A stretch of DNA of 61,537 bases from Rubrivivax sp. A210 (GCF_904426505.1 NZ_CAJGBN010000014.1:1-61537); one strand, 5' to 3'; positions 44,006 through 53,198 are shown, numbered from the stretch's first letter. Notes: a model not told the origin generated them from the sequence alone. Made by a program: numbers and translations.

Positions 44006-44947
44006 ATGACCGCTGGCATCCAGGCCGCCGACCTCGCCTTCTTCTCGGCCCTGGCCGGCGCCGGCAGCCTGAGCGCGGCGGCGCGCGAGCTGGGCATCTC
44101 CACGCCCGCGGTGAGCAAGCACCTGGCGCTGATGGAAGCGCGCCTGGGCCTGGCGCTCGTCAACCGCACGACGCGGCGCATGAGCCTCACGCCCGAGGGC
44201 GAGCTGTACCTGGAGCACGCGCGCCGCATCCTGGGCGAGATCGACGACATGCAGCAGCTGCTGGGCGTTTCCAAGGCCACGCCCCAGGGCCTGCTGCGCG
44301 TGAACGCGACGCTGGGCTTCGGGCGCAGCCATGTCGCGCCGCTGATCTCGCGCTTCGTGCGCCAGCACCCGCAGGTGGAGGTGCAGCTGCAGCTGTCGGT
44401 GAACCCGCCGCCGCTCAGCGACGACGCCTTCGATGTCTGCATACGCTTCGGCGCCCCGCCCGACGCCCGCATCATCGCCAGATACATCGCGCCCAACCGC
44501 CGCCTGCTGTGCGCGGCACCGGCCTATCTGGCGCGGCACGGCACGCCCAAGGCGCCCAGTGATCTTGTCCGCCACAACTGCATCGGCATCCGCCAGGGCG
44601 AAGAGGCCTATGGCGTGTGGCGCCTGGCGTCAGGCCTTGGAGGGGGCCGCGGCAAGGCTGCGAACTCCGAGACGGTGAAGGTACGCGGCAACCTGACCAC
44701 CAACGACGGCGAGATCGCCGTCAAGTGGGCGCTCGATGGCCACGGCATCCTGATGCGCGCCGAATGGGACATCGCCCGCCACCTGCACGCCGGCCGTCTG
44801 GTGCAGGTGCTGCCGCAGTACTGCACGCCCGACGCCGACATCCACGCCGTCTACCCGCAGCGCCACCAACTCGCGGCGCGCGTGCGGGCCTTCGTCGATT
44901 TCTTGGCGCTGTCGCTGGCGCAGCAGGCGAGCGGCGGCAGGGGATGA
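44006..44947 (+). CDS. LysR-family regulator of the tartrate/malate module
   Basis: 313 residues from ATG 44006 behind GGAGGG. The helix-turn-helix reads LAFFSALAGAGSLSAAAREL and ISTPAVSKHLALMEARLG; the effector domain (FDVCIRFGAPPDARIIARYI, NRRLLCAAPAYLARHG) is of the DmlR/TtuA type, long in the CrgA-like subgroup. It is divergent from ttuC and probably controls the ttuC-Bug unit. Confidence 0.92.
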   Translation: MTAGIQAADLAFFSALAGAGSLSAAARELGISTPAVSKHLALMEARLGLALVNRTTRRMSLTPEGELYLEHARRILGEIDDMQQLLGVSKATPQGLLRVNATLGFGRSHVAPLISRFVRQHPQVEVQLQLSVNPPPLSDDAFDVCIRFGAPPDARIIARYIAPNRRLLCAAPAYLARHGTPKAPSDLVRHNCIGIRQGEEAYGVWRLASGLGGGRGKAANSETVKVRGNLTTNDGEIAVKWALDGHGILMRAEWDIARHLHAGRLVQVLPQYCTPDADIHAVYPQRHQLAARVRAFVDFLALSLAQQASGGRG

Positions 44948-44992
44948 GCGGGCCGCCGCCGCCCGCGCGGGTGCGCGCGGCCCGTCGGGGGG

Positions 44993-47635
44993 TCAGGGCC
45001 CGAGGCCCGCGGCACGCGCCTTCAGATCGGCCAGCTGCCCGATGCGCGCCGCGGCGCGCTGGGCGAGCCGGGCGCCATCGGGCCCGACGAGGCGGGCCTG
45101 GTCGGCGATGAGGGCCTGCGCACGCGCCGGGTCGTTGGCGTTCTCCGCAGTGCCGGGCAGCAGCCAGCGCTGGCCGGTCTGGCCGGCGATCTGCTGCCAC
45201 TGCGGCCAATGGTCCAGCAAATGGCGGTAGGCCAGCTCGCCGTGCGGCGACAGCTCGGCCACCATGGGCGGCATCATCGAGGCGATATTGCTCGGCAGGT
45301 CGCCCGCGAGCATGCGGTCCAGCAGTTCGCGCGCACGCCCGGCATCGCGGCCGCTGGCCAGGGCCGAGGCCAGCGTGCGCCGTTCCTGTTCGCCCGGGGC
45401 GACAGCCAACGCAGCGAGCATGCGGTCGAAGCGGGCGCGGTCGGCCGCCACGCCGGCAGCGATGCGCACGGCCTCGCGCAGGGACGGGTGCAGGGGCTGC
45501 GTGCCGGCCTCGTCGCGACCCAAGCGCGCCAGCGCCTCGGCCAGCGTGGCTGCGTCGTCGAACGCGGCGAGCTGGCGCACGAGGCGGGCCCGCATCGCCA
45601 GCGTCTCGGGGTCGTCGGCCGGCAGCGGCTCCCAGCCCAGGCGCATGAGTTCTGCGGCGAGCAGGGCGCGCGCCGTGTCGCGCAGCGGAGCCTGCTGCAG
45701 CGTGCCGGCAAAGGCCTGATCGAGCTGCTGGAAGGCTTCGATGGCCTGCTTGAACAGCGGCACGCGGCCACCATCGCGCACCTGCGGCAGCAGGGCCAGC
45801 CAACGCAGGCCTTCGCCCAGCGGCAAGGCCCCGGCGTGGGCCAGCGCCAGGGTATCGGCCAGCAGCGCCACACGGTCGGCCGGCGGCAGCGCGGCGAAGC
45901 GCTCGCGCAGCGCCGCGTGCGCCTCGGGTGCGTAGGCGACGCGGTAGTAGCCGCGGCCGCCGGCGTTGGCGCGCACCGGCTCGTCGCTGCAGCCCGCCAG
46001 GATGGTGCTGGCCTGGGCCTGGTCCAGCAGCACCGTCGCCGCCTGCGCGCCGCGCGCCAGCCGCACCGGGATCTGCCACTGCGGCTCGGCCGCCGGCGCG
46101 GGCGCCGCCGCGCTGCGGAAGCGCCGCTGCGCCAGCGTCACCCGCGTCTTGCCGCCTTCGCAACGGCTGGCCACCGTCACCAGCGGAAAGCCCGGCTGGT
46201 CGGTCCAGCTCGCGGCCATGGCCGCGACATCGCGGCCGGCGGCTCGGCCGATGTGGAACCACAGGTCGCCGGCGGTGGCGTTGGACATGCGCCGCTCGCG
46301 CATATAGGCCGCCAGGCCGAGGCGGAAGCGCTCTTCGCCCAGCCACTGCTCGACCATGGTCAGCACCGCGCCGCCCTTGGTGTAGGTGATGCCGTCGAAG
46401 ACATCGAACACCGCCGTCTCGCGCACCGGGCCGGAGCGGATGGCGCGCGTCGCGTCGGTGGCGTCCAGGGCCATGGTCTCGTCGACCCAGCCCCGGTTGT
46501 TGAGCAGGGTCTGCCAGCCGGGGTTGAAGTGGTCGGTGGCCTTGTTCGCCATCCAGGTGGCAAAGGCCTCGTTGAGCCAGATTTCGTTCCACGAGGCGGC
46601 CGTCACCAGGTTGCCGAACCACTGGTGCGCGACCTCGTGCGCGATGAGGCTGAAGACGCGACGCTGTTGCGCCGGGCTGGTGGTGGCGGGGTCGACCAGC
46701 AGGCCGTTCTCGGCATAGGAGATCAGCCCCCAGTCCTCCATCGCGCCGAAGCGCGTCGAGGGCACGGCGAGCTGGTCCAGCCGCGGCAAGGCGTAGGGCG
46801 TGCCGAAGTACTGCGTGTAGTAGGGGAGGAGCTGGCGCGTCGCGGCCAGCGCGAAGCGGCCCTGCTCGCGCTTGCCGGGCGCCGTGACGATGCGCAGCGG
46901 CACGCCCGCCGCGCGGCCTTCCAGCACCTCGTAGCGGCCCACGGCCACCGCGAAGAGATAGCTCGGCATGGCGGGCGTGGCGGCGAAGCGGTGGGTCGCA
47001 ATGCCGCCGGCCTCGCTGCGATGCTCGCGCGGCATGTTGGCCAGCACCTCCAGCCCGGCCGGCGCGCGCACCGTGAGGAGGTAGCGCGCCCGGAACACCG
47101 GCTCGTCGAAGGCCGGAAAGACGCGCCGGGCATGGATGGGCTCGAGCTGCGTCGCCAGCGACGGCACTGGCTTGCCATCGATCATCGCGCTGGCGCGGAA
47201 CAGGCCCGAGCCCTGGCGCTGCACCTGGCCGGCATAGACCAGCGTGAGGCGATGCCTGCCGGCCGCCAGTGGCCGACCGTCGGCCGGAACGAGGCGCCAG
47301 ATCTGCGCCTCGGGATCGGGCTTCACCTCGAGCACGCGGCGCTTGCCGCCGTCGGCCAGCCAGGCGCTGCTGGCGACGAGTTCGTGCGCGTGCAGCTCGA
47401 TCACATCGGCCGGCTTGCCCAGCCGCAGCTCGATCTCGGCGCGGCCGTCGAAGCCGTCACGCGCCGGGTCGAGGTCGAGCGTGAGCCCGACCTGGAGAGG
47501 GACCACGTCCTTGGACAAGCGCCCCGGCGTGGCATCGAAGCGAAAGCGCGGCTGCGCCACCACGTTCGGCGCAGCCAGGCACAACACGGCAAAGGGCAAC
47601 AGGACGAAGGCAATGAACTTTCGAATGACGCGCAT
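44993..47635 (-). CDS. M1-family zinc metallo-aminopeptidase, exported
   Basis: 880 residues from ATG 47635. A signal peptide (residues 1-28, ending NVVAQ) indicates periplasmic or secreted location. The exopeptidase motif is GAMEDWG (297-303; the family usually has GAMEN), and the zinc site is HEVAHQWFGN (His333, His337) with Glu356 in NEAFATW. The C-terminal half is the ERAP1-like alpha-helical domain. It would remove N-terminal residues from peptides. It is a single gene, convergent with the LysR gene at 44947. Confidence 0.95.
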   Translation of the reverse strand: MRVIRKFIAFVLLPFAVLCLAAPNVVAQPRFRFDATPGRLSKDVVPLQVGLTLDLDPARDGFDGRAEIELRLGKPADVIELHAHELVASSAWLADGGKRRVLEVKPDPEAQIWRLVPADGRPLAAGRHRLTLVYAGQVQRQGSGLFRASAMIDGKPVPSLATQLEPIHARRVFPAFDEPVFRARYLLTVRAPAGLEVLANMPREHRSEAGGIATHRFAATPAMPSYLFAVAVGRYEVLEGRAAGVPLRIVTAPGKREQGRFALAATRQLLPYYTQYFGTPYALPRLDQLAVPSTRFGAMEDWGLISYAENGLLVDPATTSPAQQRRVFSLIAHEVAHQWFGNLVTAASWNEIWLNEAFATWMANKATDHFNPGWQTLLNNRGWVDETMALDATDATRAIRSGPVRETAVFDVFDGITYTKGGAVLTMVEQWLGEERFRLGLAAYMRERRMSNATAGDLWFHIGRAAGRDVAAMAASWTDQPGFPLVTVASRCEGGKTRVTLAQRRFRSAAAPAPAAEPQWQIPVRLARGAQAATVLLDQAQASTILAGCSDEPVRANAGGRGYYRVAYAPEAHAALRERFAALPPADRVALLADTLALAHAGALPLGEGLRWLALLPQVRDGGRVPLFKQAIEAFQQLDQAFAGTLQQAPLRDTARALLAAELMRLGWEPLPADDPETLAMRARLVRQLAAFDDAATLAEALARLGRDEAGTQPLHPSLREAVRIAAGVAADRARFDRMLAALAVAPGEQERRTLASALASGRDAGRARELLDRMLAGDLPSNIASMMPPMVAELSPHGELAYRHLLDHWPQWQQIAGQTGQRWLLPGTAENANDPARAQALIADQARLVGPDGARLAQRAAARIGQLADLKARAAGLGP

Positions 47636-47754
47636 GGCACCTCCCGGGCAGCGGGTGCAAGCCTACGCCGTCGCCAGGCTGATTTCCATCACGGGCAGCC
47701 GCGGGGGCCCACAACGATGATGGCGATCCCTTGCGCCGGCGTGGTTGGCAGCGC

Positions 47755-48357
47755 CTATGCCAGCACCTGCCCGACCCAGCCGCTGCCCCAGTCCGCCACC
47801 ACGGCCAGCAGGGCCAGCGTGAGCGCGGCGGTGGCCAACGCCGTGGCCATGCCCAGCACCACCGGCACGCCGTCGTTGAACACCAGGCCCAGGCCGATCA
47901 GCACCAGGGCCAGCGCCGGCAGCACATTGCCGAAGGGGATGGGCAGCACCAGCACCGCCCCCATTGCGCCCACCGTGGCCGCGATCCAGCGGTGGGCAGG
48001 CGCCGCAACCACCCAGGCGAGGCGGGCCTGGGTCACGCGCGCCGCCAGTGCGTAGAGGGTGGCCAGCGTCGTCAGCACGCGGTGCGCCCAGGCGCGCGAC
48101 ATCTCGAGTTCGGCCACCCGCTGCGGCAGGGCGGCCTCGGGCCGCCCGCGCCACAGGGCCAGGGCCATCGCCAGCAGGCCAAGCCCGAGCACCGTGCCCG
48201 TGCCCGGTATGGGCAGCAGGCAGGGCACGGCCATCAGCAGCAGCAGGCTGCCGTGGGCCTGGGGCCCATGGGCGCGCAGCAAGGCAGCCACCGAGACGCG
48301 CTCGCCCTGCAGCGCGGCCGCGGCATCGCGCAGGCGCTGCGCCAGCGGCGACGTCAT
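47755..48357 (-). CDS. ExoD-family membrane protein
   Basis: 200 residues from ATG 48357, whose ATGA overlaps the stop of the TerC-type gene. Several hydrophobic segments and the sequence GSLLLLMAVPCLLPIPGTGTVLG followed later by LVLPIPFGNVLPALALVLIGLGLVFNDGV (quoted in part) match ExoD, a membrane protein linked to exopolysaccharide production and alkali tolerance in rhizobia. Position after TerC and near an NhaR-type regulator fits a pH or cation response. Confidence 0.87.
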   Translation of the reverse strand: MTSPLAQRLRDAAAALQGERVSVAALLRAHGPQAHGSLLLLMAVPCLLPIPGTGTVLGLGLLAMALALWRGRPEAALPQRVAELEMSRAWAHRVLTTLATLYALAARVTQARLAWVVAAPAHRWIAATVGAMGAVLVLPIPFGNVLPALALVLIGLGLVFNDGVPVVLGMATALATAALTLALLAVVADWGSGWVGQVLA

Positions 48358-49346
48358 GCCGTCCCCTGCCGCGCGGGCCATTCGCGCGTCTTCCACATCG
48401 AAACCAGCACGCCGGCGGCGATCAGCCCGAAGGTCACGCTGAGCGAGATCACCGCAGGAATCTTGCCGATGATGCCGACCAGGAAGATCTTGCTGCCGAT
48501 GAACACCAGCACCAGGGCCAGGGCGTATTTGAGGTATTTGAAGCGGTGAATCATCGCCGCCAGCGCGAAGTACAGCGCGCGCAGGCCCAGGATGGCGAAG
48601 ATGTTGCTGGTGTAGACGATGAAGGGGTCGGTGGTGATGGCAAAGATGGCCGGCACCGAGTCGACCGCGAAGACCAGGTCGACGAACTCCACCAGCACCA
48701 GGGCCAGCAGCAGCGGCGTGGCGAAGCGCTCCAGCTTGCCCGTCTTGGGGTCGGGCTCACGCACCCAGAAAGCGTTGCCACGCAGGCCGTCGGTGACGCG
48801 CATGCGCCGCTTCAGCAACAGCAGCAGCGGGTTGTTCGCGATGTCGGGCATGTGGTCGGCGATGACCCACATCTTGATGCCGGTGAAGACCAGGAAGGCG
48901 CCGAACAGATACAGCACCCAGCTGAACTGGCTCACCAGCGTGGCCCCCAGCGCGATCATCATCGCGCGCAGCACGATCACGCCCAGGATGCCCCAGAACA
49001 GCACGCGGTGCTGGTACTGCCGCGGGATGGCAAAGAAGCTGAAGATCAGCGCGATGACGAAGACGTTGTCCATCGACAGCGACTTCTCGATCATGAAGCC
49101 GGTGTAGTAGTCCATGCCGCTCTGCGCGCCCAGGTACCACCAGACCCAGGCGCCGAAGAGCAGCGCCACGCTGATGTAGCCGGCCGAGAGCAGCAGGCTT
49201 TCGCGCACGCCGATCTCGCGGTCATCCTTGTGCAGCACGCCCAGGTCGAAGGCCAGCAGCGCGACGACGATGGCCACGAAGACGAGCCAGACCCAGGCAG
49301 GCTTGCCCATGAAGTCGGCGAGAAGAAAGGGGAGCAGTGCTTCCAT
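48354..49346 (-). CDS. TerC/Alx-family membrane protein
   Basis: 330 residues with about eight to nine membrane segments. Family landmarks are the acidic motifs FVEFVDLVFAVDSVPAIFAI and YTGFMIEKSLSMDNVFVIALIFSFF (quoted in parts), the conserved Asp/Glu in membrane helices. Relatives export or handle Mn2+ (Alx, MeeY/MeeF) or confer tellurite resistance. It overlaps exoD by 4 bp. E. coli alx responds to alkaline pH, which agrees with the neighbouring regulator, but the ion handled here is inference. Confidence 0.93.
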   Translation of the reverse strand: MEALLPFLLADFMGKPAWVWLVFVAIVVALLAFDLGVLHKDDREIGVRESLLLSAGYISVALLFGAWVWWYLGAQSGMDYYTGFMIEKSLSMDNVFVIALIFSFFAIPRQYQHRVLFWGILGVIVLRAMMIALGATLVSQFSWVLYLFGAFLVFTGIKMWVIADHMPDIANNPLLLLLKRRMRVTDGLRGNAFWVREPDPKTGKLERFATPLLLALVLVEFVDLVFAVDSVPAIFAITTDPFIVYTSNIFAILGLRALYFALAAMIHRFKYLKYALALVLVFIGSKIFLVGIIGKIPAVISLSVTFGLIAAGVLVSMWKTREWPARQGTA

Positions 49347-49355
49347 GAGGTGGGC

Positions 49356-49514
49356 TCAAAGAATCCAGGTGGCCACGGTGCCCACGCCGCTGAGGCCGCT
49401 GCAGGCGCCAAGCAGCGCGACGTCGCGCTTCTCGTTGCCCAGGCGCCAGGCCTGGAAGGCGATCGCAGCCAGGGTGGCGGTCATGAGGGCGGTAAGCAGG
49501 GTGTCGGTTTCCAT
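49356..49514 (-). CDS. Very small membrane protein
   Basis: 52 residues from ATG 49514. Two short hydrophobic stretches flank a charged centre (QAWRLGNEKRDVALLG). It sits 9 bp before the terC start on the same strand and 46 bp after the next upstream gene. I do not recognise it; the codon use and the spacing argue for a real gene. Confidence 0.5.
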   Translation of the reverse strand: METDTLLTALMTATLAAIAFQAWRLGNEKRDVALLGACSGLSGVGTVATWIL

Positions 49515-49560
49515 GGTTCGTGCCTTCTGAAGATCAAGGGCCGGCAAGGGGCGTGGCGAT

Positions 49561-49974
49561 TCAGCCGGCCGCCAGCAGCGACCGGCGACCGGCGCCATCG
49601 CTGCCGCGGCGCCACAGCGCGATAGCCACATGCAGGCCAGCCCCCAACAGCACGAGCAGCGCGCAGCCCAGGCCCCAGACCACCCAGCCCGCCCCCGTCA
49701 GGACGCCGCCCAGCGCCGGCGCGGCCTGCAGCAGGCTCTCGACCACCGGCACCAGGCCCGACAGCAGTGAGGCGATGGCCTGCGCCACATCGGGCGGCAC
49801 CCAGGCCGCCAGCCACTGCGGCAGGCCCTGGCCCGCCATGCCGGCGGCGGCGGCGCCGGTGGCAGCGCCGGCGCTGGTGACCACCCAGAGGGCCGCGCCG
49901 TGCAGCAACCAGGCCGCCAGCGACCACAGCGCCACGAGCGAGAGAACGGCCAACCAGCTGATCAGGTAGAACAT
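49561..49974 (-). CDS. Membrane protein of unknown function, first gene of terC cluster
   Basis: 137 residues from ATG 49974 with GGAG upstream. Two or three hydrophobic helices (FYLISWLAVLSLVALWSLAAW; GWVVWGLGCALLVLLGAGLHVAIALW, in part) flank a small amphipathic centre. No family was recognised. It is divergent from the NhaR-type gene across a 108-bp gap with an inverted repeat and probably opens a transcription unit with the small membrane protein, terC and exoD. Confidence 0.65.
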   Translation of the reverse strand: MFYLISWLAVLSLVALWSLAAWLLHGAALWVVTSAGAATGAAAAGMAGQGLPQWLAAWVPPDVAQAIASLLSGLVPVVESLLQAAPALGGVLTGAGWVVWGLGCALLVLLGAGLHVAIALWRRGSDGAGRRSLLAAG

Positions 49975-50035
49975 GGTGGAACTCCAGTGGCGAATGAATA
50001 CCGCGAGTGTGGGCATGGAGGGCATTCGAAGAAAC

Positions 50036-50058
50036 AAGCATGAACCGCATCTATGCTT
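50036..50058. promoter_or_regulatory. LysR-type operator candidate between the terC cluster and nhaR
   Basis: AAGCAT (50036-50041) and ATGCTT (50053-50058) are separated by 11 bp, a perfect inverted repeat of the kind bound by LysR-type regulators. It lies 62 bp upstream of the first gene of the terC cluster and 24 bp upstream of nhaR. Confidence 0.55.
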
Positions 50059-50082
50059 CGTCTTTTACGAACCGGAGGCCGG

Positions 50083-50976
50083 ATGCTGAACTACCGCCAT
50101 CTGCACTACTTCTGGGTCGTCACCAAGGAAGGCGGCTTTGCGCGCGCCGCCGAACGGCTGGACATGGCGGTGCAGACCATCAGCGCCCAGGTGCGCGAAC
50201 TCGAGAAGTCGCTCGGCCATCAGCTGCTCAAGCCGGCGGGCCGCGGCGTGGCCCTCACCGAGGCCGGCCAGGCCGCCTTTGCGCGCGCCGAGGAGATCTT
50301 CCAACTTGGCCAGTGCATCGCCGACGAGGTGCGCGAGGCGGCCAGCGGCAAGGTGGCGCGGCTGGCGGTGGGGCTGTCCGACGGCATCTCCAAGCTGGCC
50401 GCCCACGCGCTGCTCGAGCCCGTGCTGGCCACGCCGCATCTGCGCCTGGTCTGCCACGAAGGCGAGTTCGAGCAGTTGCTGGCCGAACTGGCGCTGCATC
50501 ACCTCGATCTGGTGCTGGCCGGCCAGGCCGCGCCCCGCAACCCCAATCTGCGCCTGACCAGCGAACGCCTTGTCGACACCCCGGTGGAGTGGTACGGCCC
50601 GGCCCGGCTGGTGGGCAAGGCCGAGCGCGAGCGCTTTCCACAATCGCTGGCCGACCTGCCGGTGCTGCTGCCCACCGGCCACTCGGCCCTGCGCTCGAAG
50701 CTGGAGCGCTGGTTCGAGGCGCAGGGACTGCGGCCCCGCGTCGTCGGCGAGTTCGAGGACAGTGCGCTGCTGGCGGTGTTCGGGGCCCGCGGGCTCGGTG
50801 TCTTTCCGGTCAGCCGGCTCGGCGCGGACGACATCGGCCTGATGCGCGGCCTGCGCCTGCTGGGCCGCAGCGAGGGCGTGAACGAGGAGATCCACGCCAT
50901 CCGCTCGCGCCGCGGCCAGCACCACCCGCTGGTGCAGCGCATCGTCGCCGCCGCAGGCGGGCTGGCCGACGCCTGA
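50083..50976 (+). CDS. nhaR: NhaR-type LysR regulator
   Basis: 297 residues from ATG 50083, with GGAGG 5 bp upstream; the upstream start would lie in the operator. LNYRHLHYFWVVTKEGGFARAAERL and the later segments LGEFEDSALLAVFGARGLGVF-like and EEIHAIRSRRGQHHPLVQRI agree with NhaR, which senses Na+ and activates nhaA in E. coli. No nhaA is present; the divergent terC/exoD cluster is the likely target. Confidence 0.88.
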   Translation: MLNYRHLHYFWVVTKEGGFARAAERLDMAVQTISAQVRELEKSLGHQLLKPAGRGVALTEAGQAAFARAEEIFQLGQCIADEVREAASGKVARLAVGLSDGISKLAAHALLEPVLATPHLRLVCHEGEFEQLLAELALHHLDLVLAGQAAPRNPNLRLTSERLVDTPVEWYGPARLVGKAERERFPQSLADLPVLLPTGHSALRSKLERWFEAQGLRPRVVGEFEDSALLAVFGARGLGVFPVSRLGADDIGLMRGLRLLGRSEGVNEEIHAIRSRRGQHHPLVQRIVAAAGGLADA

Positions 50977-50987
50977 GGGCGCAGCGC

Positions 50988-51422
50988 TCAGGCGGGCTGT
51001 GCTTGCGCCGCCGGCACATCGGCGCCCGCGGCAGGCCCCTCGATGTGCCAGTGCCTGCGGGCTGCTGCCAGCACCAGGGCCTCGCCTTCGGCCAGGTGCG
51101 TGTCGGCCGCAGCGGCGGCGCTGGACAGGCGCAGCACCGTGCGCTGAAGCGCGGGGGCATCCACCTCGGACATCAGCGAAGCCAGCCAGGCCTCGTCCAC
51201 ACCGCACATCATGGTGCCGCCGCCATAGCTGCCAGCGAGCAGGTCTTCGCAGAGCGTGTGCATCACCTGCGCAAAGCGGCCGGGCGCCAGGCCCAGTTCG
51301 CGCTCGGTTTGCAGGCGGTGCAGGGTCTCGATTTCGGTGTGGCTGACATGGCCATCGGAGATGAGCACCAGCGCGACGATGCGCGCGGCGGCTTCGGGGC
51401 TGTTTCGGGTGTAGCTGCGCAT
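50988..51422 (-). CDS. TerB-like (tellurite resistance/DUF533-type) helical protein
   Basis: 144 residues from ATG 51422. The all-helical TerB-like fold is suggested by AARIVALVLISDGHVSHTEIETLHRL and by the acidic EVDAPALQRTVLRLSSAAAAADTHLAEGEALVLAAAR (quoted in parts). TerB domains are acidic, cytosolic and often linked to TerC membrane proteins, which is notable because a TerC gene lies 2 kb away. No operon with it is evident; it is convergent with nhaR. Confidence 0.75.
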   Translation of the reverse strand: MRSYTRNSPEAAARIVALVLISDGHVSHTEIETLHRLQTERELGLAPGRFAQVMHTLCEDLLAGSYGGGTMMCGVDEAWLASLMSEVDAPALQRTVLRLSSAAAAADTHLAEGEALVLAAARRHWHIEGPAAGADVPAAQAQPA

Positions 51423-51647
51423 GACGGAGTCCTGGGTGAAGAGTGGCGACGGCGCCCAATGTGACCCGGCCGGCACTTCGAAGGAAGCAGAGCTTCAGTG
51501 ATCTTCATTCAGAAAAAACCGCAGCTGTGAGCGCACGGCGGGCATGCGCCGCGGTGGTGCTCCCGGGCTCGAACGGTCAGCGTGGCAGCCTCGAAGGGCG
51601 CTGCCGGACCGGCTTGCGCAGCAGCGGCGCCGAGCGCAAGGCCAGGC

Positions 51648-51989
51648 TCAGCGGCGCCTGAAGAGGCGGTCGAACCAGGAAGGCCTGGCGCTGCCGCGGC
51701 CAGCCCTCCATTCGCGCAGATGCGCCTCGGACTCGCGGGCGTCCTCTTCCAGGTCCAGTGCTGCGCCGCCATGGCAGACAGACTCGATGGCGGCAATCCA
51801 TTCCGGAGAGGCCCGGTGCAATTCGAGGTAGCGCTGCCTTTGCTCGGCGCTCAGCGATGCCCAGAAGGGCCGCCAGACCTGATCGAACCAGGCTTCTGTG
51901 GCGCCCTGCTTGGTGTACTGGGCCAGCGCGCCAGCCTGCATGTCCGGAAAGGCGACCCACGGTGGCGCCGTGTCGTGCAGGCTTGTCAT
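51648..51989 (-). CDS. Small cytosolic protein following the LysM/glycine-zipper gene
   Basis: 113 residues, no signal peptide, rich in Trp, Arg and Glu. No family was recognised. The sequence (AWFDQVWRPFWASLSAEQRQRYLELHRAS, in parts) looks like a compact helical protein with a basic tail (SWFDRLFRRR). It lies 36 bp downstream of the LysM protein on the same strand. A small soluble gene directly after a candidate toxin would fit an immunity protein; this is inference only. Confidence 0.65.
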   Translation of the reverse strand: MTSLHDTAPPWVAFPDMQAGALAQYTKQGATEAWFDQVWRPFWASLSAEQRQRYLELHRASPEWIAAIESVCHGGAALDLEEDARESEAHLREWRAGRGSARPSWFDRLFRRR

Positions 51990-52025
51990 GGCCGCAATCC
52001 GGGTGCCATGGCGAACGGCGACCGT

Positions 52026-53081
52026 CTAGTTGGCATCAATATGGTCGGCGACCCAGTCGAAGCCGTAGTAGCCGGCCACACCGCCCACCAGGCCGCCGAC
52101 GGCCCCGGTGGCAAGGGCGCCTGGGCCGGTCTCAAGGCCCATCAGCGCGCCGCCGGCCGCGCCGAGCTTCATGCCGGCCCACGCGGCGGCCCAGCCGCCC
52201 ACCTGGCGGACCGTCTCCGCAGCCACCGGCTTGACCGATTGCTGCTCGACCGATTTCACGGTTGCGCGCTTCATGTCGATGGCCGTCATCACGAAGCCGG
52301 CGATCTGCACGCCCTGCAGGCCCCGCGTCATGGCCATCGCCGTGCTTCCCTTGATGGCCGAGGCGGGTACCGCGCCGCGCACCAGCACTTCGCCATCCCC
52401 GCGCACCAGTTTCTTCAAGCCGTCGAGCTTGATGCGGCTTGCCGCATCAGCCGTCTTCTTGGCGATGCGCTCAAGGTCGGCCAGTATCTCCTCGGTGCCG
52501 TGCAGGGTTGCGCCGGCGGCCCGGGCCTTTTCGACATCAATCCAGAAGCGGCTGCCGACAATCCGCGACGAGCCCAACGGTTGCGTCGATGCCGAAGAGT
52601 AAGGACTTGGCTTCATACCCTGCGCATGGCGGCCGGGCGGCAGATTGGAAAGCGGGTCGGTGGGATGCAGACCGAATTTCTCGGGATTCGGCAGCGTACG
52701 AATGGGCCGCCTCACTTGGCTGGAAAGTGCGGCGGCCAGTTCCGGATGGACAAGAACCTTGCGCACAAGCTTTTGCGACAGCGGATTGATCTCGTCGGCG
52801 AGGACGAAGAAGAAGCCGCGCCCCGGCACGAGGCTGGGCAGATGCTCGATGACCGGCGCCTGGATGATGCCAGCGCCGGCTTCTTGACCCGACAGCGGTG
52901 CCGCGTGGCCATCGCGCGGCACCAGCATCGAATCGCGCAGGCTCAGCATCTGACCGACCAGCAGGCGATCAGGATTGCGCAGGTGGTTGTCCTGGGCAAT
53001 GGCGGGCCAAAGCTCGGCGCGCCCGAAGTGGAATGCGGCGATTCTCCAAAGTGAATCGCCCTGGCGTACGCTGTAAATCAT
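52026..53081 (-). CDS. LysM-domain protein with glycine-zipper C-terminus (candidate secreted effector)
   Basis: 351 residues from ATG 53081. An N-terminal LysM domain (residues 1-48: YSVRQGDSLWRIAAFHFG, NPDRLLVGQMLSL) has no signal peptide before it. The middle (about 170-270) is Lys/Arg-rich and helical, with no recognised domain. The C-terminal 60 residues are a glycine-zipper-like membrane region (GAAGGALMG, GAVGGLVGGVAGYYG). LysM leader domains without signal peptides occur in effectors loaded onto type VI-like systems. No type VI gene is in the window. An ordinary peptidoglycan-associated protein is the alternative. Confidence 0.72.
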   Translation of the reverse strand: MIYSVRQGDSLWRIAAFHFGRAELWPAIAQDNHLRNPDRLLVGQMLSLRDSMLVPRDGHAAPLSGQEAGAGIIQAPVIEHLPSLVPGRGFFFVLADEINPLSQKLVRKVLVHPELAAALSSQVRRPIRTLPNPEKFGLHPTDPLSNLPPGRHAQGMKPSPYSSASTQPLGSSRIVGSRFWIDVEKARAAGATLHGTEEILADLERIAKKTADAASRIKLDGLKKLVRGDGEVLVRGAVPASAIKGSTAMAMTRGLQGVQIAGFVMTAIDMKRATVKSVEQQSVKPVAAETVRQVGGWAAAWAGMKLGAAGGALMGLETGPGALATGAVGGLVGGVAGYYGFDWVADHIDAN

Positions 53082-53198
53082 GCTGGCCTGTCTCCCTGGT
53101 TTTCCGGAACCGCTCCGCATCTGCGTGCGGGTGGAACTGCAATGTAGTCATAGCGCGCGGCCGGGTCAATTTGCAGCAGGGGACATCCACAGTGCCCC

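Noticed and set aside
45209..48055. 948-codon plus-strand open frame
   Set aside because: Antisense to the M1 aminopeptidase with its zinc motif; no domain recognisable.
50988..51422. A true tellurite-resistance (ter) operon with terC
   Set aside because: The TerB-like and TerC genes are on separate units about 2 kb apart with nhaR between them, and terD/E/Z are absent.
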